Source of the DNA: Galactobacter sp.
GTDB lineage: Bacteria > Actinomycetota > Actinomycetes > Actinomycetales > Micrococcaceae
DNA length: 7,655 bases
Direction of reading: 5' to 3'
Assembly: GCA_022712075.1 (NCBI GenBank)
Contig: JALAHE010000166.1
Span: 1-7,655, forward strand
Shown here piece by piece: positions 1 to 4,766 of the stretch; the first letter of the stretch is position 1; the number at the start of each line of letters is the position of its first letter. Under the pieces are notes generated by a model. The model saw only the letters and a program-made list of their open reading frames with translations. It did not search any database and was not told the origin of the DNA. The translations under genes and the position numbers were made by a program.

Positions 1-1310
1 GAGTACATCATGTGCCCGGCCGGGTACTCGTGCCGGTCGAAGCGCTCGGTGGGGAGGCCGTACTGCGTCAGCAGATGGTCAACGCCTCCCACGGTGGTCA
101 GGGCGTCGAAGTGGCCGGTGCCGATGAACACCCGGCGTCCCGCCGCGCGGTCGAGGAAGTTCTGGAGGTGACGGGGGTAGTCGAAGCTGGCGAACGGGGA
201 CGGAAGGGGGCTGCCACCGAAACTGAACTCCGCGGAGCTCTCCTGATAGTCCCAGCTTTCGTGTGCCTCGAAGGATTCCGTGTAGGTGTGCCCCTGCGGA
301 ACGCCGAACACCGAGGAATGGAGCTCCCCGAGCGCGGCGGCGAAGACCGGAGTCAGCCGTGCATCCGCGGCGTCGATGTCCTGCCCTGGATCCCCGCGGA
401 GGCTGTAGCGGCTGTCGGTCAGCCCCACGTGTGAGGCGAGGTCGGCAAGCAGGGAGCGGCGGAACCATTCCTTGTCAATGCGCCGTCGGAGCCTCCGGAG
501 GGTGGGGAGCGAGAGCCCAGAGAATCCGCGTAGCGCCTCGTCGACCTCTTCGGTCCAAGCACCGGCGGCGAGAGCCTGTGAGTAGGGACCCGCTGCGAAG
601 AACCTGGCCGCGTTCGTCGTTTCCACGAGGGATCGGTCCGTATGATCCCCGAGCCCGTGGAACCACGCCGTGGCAGCGATGAACGGCAGGGCAGCGACAA
701 ATCCCGCCGCGTTGCCGGGGCGTTGCGTCACTTCCTGGGCGTTGAGGCACTGACCGAGCAGCGCGATCCCCCGCAGTCGGACGCCGGGCCACTGGTCGTC
801 GAGGCGGCTCGCGACGAGTGCGGCACGGATCGTGCCGTAACTCTCGCCGAGCACGAACACATCGGATGCTTCTCGACCGTGTTCACGCAGCCACGTGACG
901 ATGGTTTCAGCGAACAGCGCCGCGTCGGATTCTGCACCGAGCGCTTCTGGCGGAGCCGGGTGCGAGCTGAACCCCGTCCCGGGTGGATCGAGGAAGACGA
1001 GGTCGGCGACGTCGAAGAGCGAGGTCTCGGTGAACTGGAGAGCTGGCAGCGCGTCAAACGGTTGGTCGAGGTCTTGGGGCACGCCGGCGCGCCACGGGGC
1101 CAGCCCGCTCAGCTGAAGCCACATCGATGAGACACCGGGGCCGCCGTTGAAGACGAAAACGATGGGGCGCGGCGATGTGGTGGAGCTGGCAACCACCGAC
1201 AGGCTCGAGCAGCGCCCGGGCGCGGAGTCATCGGCCCGCACTGTCAGTGTTGCTTCAGTTGGTCTCCCGGCCACCGGGAGCGTCCGTTGGTGCGTGGTGT
1301 GCACGTCCAT
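1..1310 (-). CDS. Peptidase S10 (serine carboxypeptidase-like) protein, C-terminus cut by window edge
   Basis: Translating the minus strand from the ATG at 1310-1308 gives 436 uninterrupted residues running off the left edge. Visible motifs fit an alpha/beta-hydrolase of peptidase family S10: FVFNGGPGVSSM (residues 52-63, the oxyanion-hole NGGPG block), FLDPPGTGFS (106-115), the nucleophile elbow GESYG with Ser157, a GTGHFDALTT block giving the probable Asp402, and PAGHMMY with the probable His433. The His motif normally lies near the end of S10 proteins, so probably only a short tail is missing. The family hydrolyses C-terminal peptide bonds or acts as an acyltransferase; the substrate cannot be told here. 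There is no signal peptide, so it is probably cytosolic. Start: an in-frame stop (TGA TAG) lies just upstream, leaving ATG at 1310 or GTG at 1304. AGGGG sits 6 bases before the GTG, whereas the ATG would suit a nearly leaderless transcript. Codon use includes AGA, CAA, CCA, ACA and about half GAA, unlike its neighbours. Confidence 0.9.
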   Translation of the reverse strand, partial: MDVHTTHQRTLPVAGRPTEATLTVRADDSAPGRCSSLSVVASSTTSPRPIVFVFNGGPGVSSMWLQLSGLAPWRAGVPQDLDQPFDALPALQFTETSLFDVADLVFLDPPGTGFSSHPAPPEALGAESDAALFAETIVTWLREHGREASDVFVLGESYGTIRAALVASRLDDQWPGVRLRGIALLGQCLNAQEVTQRPGNAAGFVAALPFIAATAWFHGLGDHTDRSLVETTNAARFFAAGPYSQALAAGAWTEEVDEALRGFSGLSLPTLRRLRRRIDKEWFRRSLLADLASHVGLTDSRYSLRGDPGQDIDAADARLTPVFAAALGELHSSVFGVPQGHTYTESFEAHESWDYQESSAEFSFGGSPLPSPFASFDYPRHLQNFLDRAAGRRVFIGTGHFDALTTVGGVDHLLTQYGLPTERFDRHEYPAGHMMY

Positions 1311-1312
1311 CC

Positions 1313-1334
1313 CCTATCAACTATATTGAATAGG
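1313..1334. promoter_or_regulatory. Imperfect dyad with overlapping divergent -10-like boxes
   Basis: This is an AT-rich patch in GC-rich DNA. CCTATCAA on the left is mirrored by TTGAATAGG on the right (one extra base), centred on CTATA. The dyad contains TATATT on the plus strand (1322-1327, five of six consensus bases) and TATAGT on the minus strand (1325-1320), so both divergent genes could use it as a -10 region. A minus-strand start about 6-7 bases past TATAGT would fall at or within a few bases of the S10 ATG. CTATCA recurs at 1337-1342. No good -35 was found at 16-18 bases on either strand. Inference: a shared promoter with a repressor site, regulator unknown. Confidence 0.45.
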
Positions 1335-1573
1335 TTCTATCATGGATCGTCCGTCCGTGGAGGGGGCGGACCGCCGGTTGACTTCTCCCAACCGGGCCTG
1401 CGACCCTGGAACGGTCCTGTTGTCTGCGAAAGGCTGGACGTTGGATTCCTTCCTCGCGTGAATCGCGCCGAGGCGAGGCCGTAGTGGCCCGCTCGGTGCA
1501 CCACCGCCGCATGTTTGAGCACGCTCCCTTCTGAGGTCGAGCGCGCCGCGGCATCTCACCGAGGAACTCCATC
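1335..1573 (+). other. Potential long 5' leader of the ABC-F gene, with hairpin and short upstream ORFs
   Basis: If transcription starts near the TATATT box, the ABC-F mRNA would carry about 240 bases of leader. It contains a perfect 7-bp stem CCGGTTG/CAACCGG (1374-1380 and 1389-1395, 8-base loop). A 39-codon ORF runs from ATG 1342 to the TGA at 1459-1461, with only a weak upstream AGG. A 7-codon ORF (MFEHAPF, 1511-1534) has no clear ribosome site. The ribosome site of the ABC-F gene itself is GAGGA at 1561-1565. Several ABC-F genes in other bacteria are controlled by leader attenuation, but nothing here proves it; an internal promoter is equally possible. Confidence 0.3.
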
Positions 1574-3250
1574 ATGTTGACCCCCAGCGTTGTCCTGGAC
1601 TCCGTCTCCTTTGCCTTCGACGACGGACGCCAGGTTTTCGACCAGCTGAGCGCCACGTTCGGCGCCGGCACCACCGGCATCATCGGGCCCAACGGGCTCG
1701 GCAAGTCCGTGCTCATGCGCCTCGTCTCCGGCGAGCTGGCCCCGGCCGCGGGCACCATCTCCCGCCCCGAGCCGGTGGCCGTGTTGCCGCAGAAGCTCAC
1801 GCTCGCGGCGGAGGTCACGGTGGCGCGGCTCCTGGGCGTGGACACCGTGCTCGCGTCCCTTGCGGAGCTCACGACGGGCGAGCCGAGCGCCGAGCGCGCC
1901 ACCGAGCTGATGGAGATCATCGGCGACAATTGGGACGCCGAGGACCGGGCGCTCGCCGCGCTTGCCGCGGCTGGTCTCCAGCGACTCGCCCTCGAGCCGG
2001 GCATCCTGGACCGCACCGTCTCCACGCTGTCGGGCGGCGAGGCCATGGCCGTGGCGCTCGCCGGGCTGCGCCTCGCGGAGCCGGCCCTGACGATCCTCGA
2101 CGAACCCACCAACAACCTCGACGCCGCGGCGCGGGACGCGCTCATCACCTCCCTGGCCTCGTGGCCGGGCACGGTGCTGGTGGTCTCCCACGACCGGGCG
2201 CTGCTGCGTGCAGTCGACGCGATCGCCGAGCTGCGTCCGCGTCGCGTCCGTGCCGGGCGGGCCGACGGCGTGGTCCTCGAGCTCTTCGGCGGCGGTTGGG
2301 ACGACTACGAGGAGCGCAAGGCGCTGGCCAAGGCCGCGGCCGAGCGCGCCCTGCGCGGCGCCGAGGCCGTCGCCGGGCGCGAGCAGCGGGCCAGGCAGGC
2401 GGCGCTGACAGCCACCGCCCGCACCGCGGCCCAGGGCAAGAAGGCCGCCGACTCGATGCCCAAGATCCTTGCCAACACCCGCAAGAACGCCGCCGAGGCC
2501 ACGGCGGGCAAGAGCTCGGCGCTGCACGAGGCCAGGCTCGGCGCCGCGCGGGAGGCCCTCGACGAGGCCCGCGAGGCCGTCCGCGAGGTGGCGGGCATCG
2601 ACATTCGTCTCCCCGGCGCGGCCCTGGGGGCCGGAAGCATGGCCCTCGACGCCGAGGTGCCGGAGCTGCCCGGCCGGATCCTGATGGACGACGGCGTGGA
2701 GCTGGCTCCCGGGGCGCGTCTCCAGATCCGCGGTCCCGAGCGGGTGGCCCTCCTCGGACCCAATGGCTCGGGGAAGTCCACGCTGCTCGAGGCGATCGCG
2801 CCGGGCGCCCTCGTCCCGGCGGGCGTGCTGACGCAGCGCCGCGGTGCCGGTTTTGAGGAAGCAGAGAGCGTCCTGGCGAATCTTGTGGCGGCCGTCCCTG
2901 GCCTCACCGAGGCCCGCGCCCGCGAACTGGCCGGGCGCCTGCGCCTGACGGGGGACCGGGTCAAGGAGCCGCTGGGTCGGCTCTCGGGAGGCGAGCGCTT
3001 CCGCGTGGACCTGGCCCGCGTGCTCGCGGCCGACCCGCCGCCGCGCCTGCTGATCCTGGATGAGCCGACCAACGATCTGGACCTCGACTCCATCACGGAA
3101 CTGGGCGCCGCGCTTGGCGCCTACCAAGGCGCCGTCGTGGTGGTCAGCCACGACGAGGATTTCCTGTCCGAGCTCGGGGTCACGCGGCGCTGGGAGCTCG
3201 CGGAACCCGTCGCCGAACCCGGCGGTGAACCCGGGGACGGCGAGGACTGA
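1574..3250 (+). CDS. ABC-F family ATPase (twin ABC domains, no membrane segments)
   Basis: A 558-residue soluble protein with two ABC ATPase domains joined by a charged, Ala/Arg-rich linker, the ABC-F plan. Domain 1: Walker A GPNGLGKS (38-45), signature LSGGE (152-156), Walker B LTILDEP (172-178, catalytic Glu177), NNLD loop (180-183), switch His206. Linker: about 245-345, helical, with the KILANTRKNAAEATAGK block. Domain 2: Walker A GPNGSGKS (395-402), signature LSGGE (470-474), Walker B LLILDEP (492-498, Glu497), NDLD loop, His526. The tail from about 540 is acidic and Pro/Gly-rich. ABC-F proteins bind the ribosomal E site and either rescue stalled translation or protect against ribosome-targeting antibiotics; which applies cannot be read from the sequence. 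Both sites look competent. Start: ATG with GAGGA eight bases upstream. It converges with the zinc-ribbon gene, with 22 bases between stops. Signature 1 is followed by AMAVALAGL rather than the usual basic run. Confidence 0.95.
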   Translation: MLTPSVVLDSVSFAFDDGRQVFDQLSATFGAGTTGIIGPNGLGKSVLMRLVSGELAPAAGTISRPEPVAVLPQKLTLAAEVTVARLLGVDTVLASLAELTTGEPSAERATELMEIIGDNWDAEDRALAALAAAGLQRLALEPGILDRTVSTLSGGEAMAVALAGLRLAEPALTILDEPTNNLDAAARDALITSLASWPGTVLVVSHDRALLRAVDAIAELRPRRVRAGRADGVVLELFGGGWDDYEERKALAKAAAERALRGAEAVAGREQRARQAALTATARTAAQGKKAADSMPKILANTRKNAAEATAGKSSALHEARLGAAREALDEAREAVREVAGIDIRLPGAALGAGSMALDAEVPELPGRILMDDGVELAPGARLQIRGPERVALLGPNGSGKSTLLEAIAPGALVPAGVLTQRRGAGFEEAESVLANLVAAVPGLTEARARELAGRLRLTGDRVKEPLGRLSGGERFRVDLARVLAADPPPRLLILDEPTNDLDLDSITELGAALGAYQGAVVVVSHDEDFLSELGVTRRWELAEPVAEPGGEPGDGED

Positions 3251-3272
3251 GGCGTTCGGCCGCCGGTGGGCG

Positions 3273-3635
3273 TCAGCGGGGCAGTGGCAGCGGAGGGCAG
3301 TCGATGTCGACGTCGTCCTTGACGCAGTCAGCGCAGGTGGTGGGGCCGTGGGCGTCGTCGCCCACGTAGTGATCAACCCACAGGTGACCGCAGCGCGGGC
3401 AGGGCTCCCAGGCGACGGGGTACTCGGCAAAGGGCTTCTTGCCGGCCTGTCGCGCGGCCTGCTTCGCGAACTCCCGCCGGGCGTGTCGCATGGCGCGTTT
3501 GCTCGGCGGTGTGCCATCCGGCGGGGGTCGCTTGTCGCGCCCGCTGACGAAGTCAGGGGTGACCCAGTCCAAGAGGGCCAGCAGCCCGCGCCCGATCCAC
3601 CGGAAAAGCTGTCCCACGAAGTCAAGAAGGTCCAC
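3273..3635 (-). CDS. Small zinc-ribbon-like protein of unknown function
   Basis: The protein has 120 residues and I do not recognise a named family. Residues 1-25 are hydrophobic to amphipathic (LLDFVGQLFRWIGRGLLALL) and could lie on a membrane or form a protein contact. Residues 32-68 are strongly basic, with Arg/Lys/Ala-rich helix content. Residues 79-104 hold two Cys pairs, CPRC (79, 82) and CADC (101, 104), spaced as in a zinc ribbon, with further Cys113 and nearby His residues. The tail is Pro-rich. Start: GTG at 3635-3633, the only in-frame ATG, GTG or TTG after the upstream TAG and before the hydrophobic segment; GGGAC lies about 11 bases before it, so the ribosome site is weak. It follows the SDR gene by 30 bases on the same strand and in the same frame, so translation coupling is likely. 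The metal site is inferred, not shown. Confidence 0.75.
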   Translation of the reverse strand: MDLLDFVGQLFRWIGRGLLALLDWVTPDFVSGRDKRPPPDGTPPSKRAMRHARREFAKQAARQAGKKPFAEYPVAWEPCPRCGHLWVDHYVGDDAHGPTTCADCVKDDVDIDCPPLPLPR

Positions 3636-3665
3636 GGCTACATCGTCCCGGATGCCGCGAGAAAG

Positions 3666-4646
3666 CTACTTCCCGGCGCGCCCCGTGAACTTGTCCATCG
3701 AGGAATACACGTGGAAGACCTTGCCGCCCACCACGTCCCACGCGCGGGTCGGCAAGGCGGCGCGCAGCGCGGCGCCCAGCTTGACGGTCCACGGCCGCAT
3801 GACCACGGGCGTGCGGCGTAGCATCCCGTCCCAGGCCGCCGACGCCGCGGCCTCCGGCGTGAGGATCGGCGTCATGAGCGGTCCGCGCGCGCCCTCGAAC
3901 ATCCCCGTGGAGACGTAGCTGGGGCAGAAGGTCGTCACGGACACGTGCCGGTGGCCGTCCTTCTCCAGCTCCAGCCGCAGCGATTCGCTCCAGCCGAGCA
4001 TGGCCCACTTGGATGCGGCGTAGACGCTCATATTCGGGTTCGCGAGCGTGCCCGCCGCCGAGGCGATGTTGAGGATCCGCGCCTCGCGGGAGCGATCGTC
4101 AAGCATGGCCGGCAGCAGCGCCCGCGTGAGCCACATGGGCGCGAGCGTGTTGACGCGCAGTGTCGCCTCGATGTCCGCGGCCGGGTCGTGCTCCCAGAAG
4201 CGTTTGCCGCGCACGATCCCCGCGTTGTTGATGAGCACGTTCACCGTGCCGAACGCGGCCAGGGCGTCCGCGGCCGCGGCGAGCAGCGGCTCCCGGTCGG
4301 AGAGGTCAAGCGCGAGCGGGTGCAGCTCGGCAGGGCCTAGCGGCTCCAGCTCCGCGACGGCCTCGCCCAGCGCGGCGGCGTCCACGTCCCACAGCAGCAC
4401 GCGCCCGGCGCCGGCCTCCACGGCCTTGCGCGCATAGAGCAGGCCCATGCCTCGGGCGGCACCGGTGATCAGCACGACGGCGCCGCGCACGGCCTCGGCG
4501 CCCGGCTCGCCTTGGGTGCCGCCCCGGCTGCCGCCGGGCTGGGCGGCCGGACCGGCCGGTGACCCGGCGCCCAAGGCGCCGGGTCCCGCGGAGGCGGCCC
4601 CGCGCCGTCGGGCAGGGAAGGAAAGAAAGCGCGGAAGCGAGGGCAC
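3666..4646 (-). CDS. Short-chain dehydrogenase/reductase, SDR16C/RDH10-like
   Basis: This is a classical SDR of 326 residues if begun at the GTG at 4646-4644 (330 from an upstream TTG at 4658). Numbering from the TTG: cofactor loop TGAARGMG (65-72), Asp91 after strand 2 in LLWDVD (suggests NAD(H) over NADP(H)), NNAG (144-147), Asn170, and catalytic Ser200, Tyr213 and Lys217 in YAASK. LLWDVD, NNAGIVRGK and CPSYVSTGMFEG resemble the SDR16C branch (retinol or other lipophilic alcohol dehydrogenases); the substrate is unknown. About 55 residues before the fold form a Gly/Ala/Pro-rich, probably disordered extension that is unusual for the family. The GTG was chosen because GGAGG sits five bases upstream, whereas the TTG overlaps that site. 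It diverges from paaZ and precedes the zinc-ribbon gene, so a role in aromatic or acyl-chain metabolism is possible but unproven. Confidence 0.9.
   Translation of the reverse strand: MPSLPRFLSFPARRRGAASAGPGALGAGSPAGPAAQPGGSRGGTQGEPGAEAVRGAVVLITGAARGMGLLYARKAVEAGAGRVLLWDVDAAALGEAVAELEPLGPAELHPLALDLSDREPLLAAAADALAAFGTVNVLINNAGIVRGKRFWEHDPAADIEATLRVNTLAPMWLTRALLPAMLDDRSREARILNIASAAGTLANPNMSVYAASKWAMLGWSESLRLELEKDGHRHVSVTTFCPSYVSTGMFEGARGPLMTPILTPEAAASAAWDGMLRRTPVVMRPWTVKLGAALRAALPTRAWDVVGGKVFHVYSSMDKFTGRAGK
4561..4585. repeat. Perfect 11-bp inverted repeat inside the SDR N-terminal coding region
   Basis: GACCCGGCGCC and its exact complement GGCGCCGGGTC flank a 3-base CAA spacer. The palindrome ACCGGCCGGT (4551-4560) abuts it. 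In the SDR mRNA the hairpin would lie about 60-85 bases after the proposed start codon, within the Gly/Ala/Pro-rich extension. It may simply reflect GC-rich codons, or it may slow or attenuate expression. Confidence 0.6.
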
Positions 4647-4651
4647 TGGAA

Positions 4652-4656
4652 CCTCC
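4652..4656 (-). promoter_or_regulatory. Ribosome binding site that sets the SDR start
   Basis: On the minus strand GGAGG lies five bases before a GTG in frame with the SDR. It overlaps the more upstream TTG candidate, which therefore cannot use it. This favours the start at 4646. Confidence 0.7.
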
Positions 4657-4670
4657 AAAAGTTACCGGGG

Positions 4671-4682
4671 AGTATCACCATA
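4671..4682 (-). promoter_or_regulatory. Candidate -10 region for the SDR gene
   Basis: Two minus-strand -10-like hexamers lie side by side: TATGGT (4682-4677) and GATACT (4676-4671). Either would start a transcript 15-25 bases before the SDR GTG. No convincing -35 lies 16-18 bases upstream, so this is weak. Confidence 0.3.
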
Positions 4683-4689
4683 ACGGAGT

Positions 4690-4713
4690 CCGGGTGTGGC
4701 CCGCATCACCCGG
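4690..4713. promoter_or_regulatory. Dyad in the SDR-paaZ control region, CRP/GlxR-like
   Basis: CCGGGTG (4690-4696) and CACCCGG (4707-4713) are exact complements 10 bases apart. Overlapping them, 4695-4710 reads TGTGG-CCCGCA-TCACC, which matches eight of ten defined positions of the CRP/GlxR site (TGTGA-N6-TCACA). Its centre is 20 bases from the paaZ -10 box and 23-29 from the SDR candidates, none being the textbook class II spacing of about 32. The match may be chance. Confidence 0.3.
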
Positions 4714-4716
4714 CGC

Positions 4717-4725
4717 TGATACCGT
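4717..4725 (+). promoter_or_regulatory. Candidate extended -10 promoter of paaZ
   Basis: TG-A-TACCGT has the TG-N-TAnnnT form of an extended -10 element; the expected -35 position reads TGGCCC and is poor. Transcription would begin near 4731-4733, giving a leader of about 35 bases and placing the PaaR-like site at once downstream of the start point, a typical repressor position. Confidence 0.4.
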
Positions 4726-4737
4726 AGTGCTTGGAAA

Positions 4738-4759
4738 ACTGACCGATCGTTCGGGAAAG
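4738..4759. promoter_or_regulatory. PaaR-type (TetR family) operator upstream of paaZ
   Basis: The site reads ACTGACCG-AT-CG-TT-CGGGAAAG. The PaaR site known from Corynebacterium glutamicum, as I recall it, is a 22-base palindrome with half-sites ACTNACCG and CGGTNAGT around an NNCGNN centre. Here the left half and centre match fully and the right half keeps CGG and one further base. The core CCGA-TCGT-TCGG is a near-perfect palindrome. It overlaps the paaZ ribosome site and lies in the presumed 5' leader, so a bound repressor would block transcription. In the known system phenylacetyl-CoA releases PaaR; the regulator gene is not in this window. Confidence 0.65.
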
Positions 4760-4760
4760 G
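4753..4760 (+). promoter_or_regulatory. Ribosome binding site of paaZ
   Basis: GGGAAAGG ends six bases before the GTG at 4767, supporting that start. Its first seven bases form the right arm of the PaaR-like operator. Confidence 0.6.
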
Positions 4761-4766
4761 CGCGTC

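Noticed and set aside
12..1130. Plus-strand ORFs (12-434, 263-682, 642-1130) and minus-strand fragments at 79-468, 419-700, 475-792 and 728-1057
   Set aside because: All lie in other frames of the S10 gene, whose own frame is open from 1310 to the edge and carries all the family motifs.
1378..1407. TTGACT (1378-1383) as a -35 box for the ABC-F gene
   Set aside because: The bases 17-18 downstream (CGACCC/GACCCT) are poor -10 sequences, and TTG is part of the hairpin arm. Not convincing.
1321..2172. Minus-strand ORF of 283 codons reaching into the S10-ABC-F gap
   Set aside because: Mostly antisense to the ABC-F gene, Ser/Ala/Arg-rich and without any domain; the intergenic part is unlikely to be coding in this frame.
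3251..3272. Terminator between the converging ABC-F and zinc-ribbon genes
   Set aside because: Only a 4-bp GGCG/CGCC pairing and no T tract; nothing stands out from background GC content.
1556..3625. Long minus-strand ORF of 689 codons opposite the ABC-F gene
   Set aside because: It is antisense to a gene with full ABC-F motifs. Its translation is Arg/Gly/Pro-rich without recognisable domains, as expected of antisense frames in GC-rich coding DNA.
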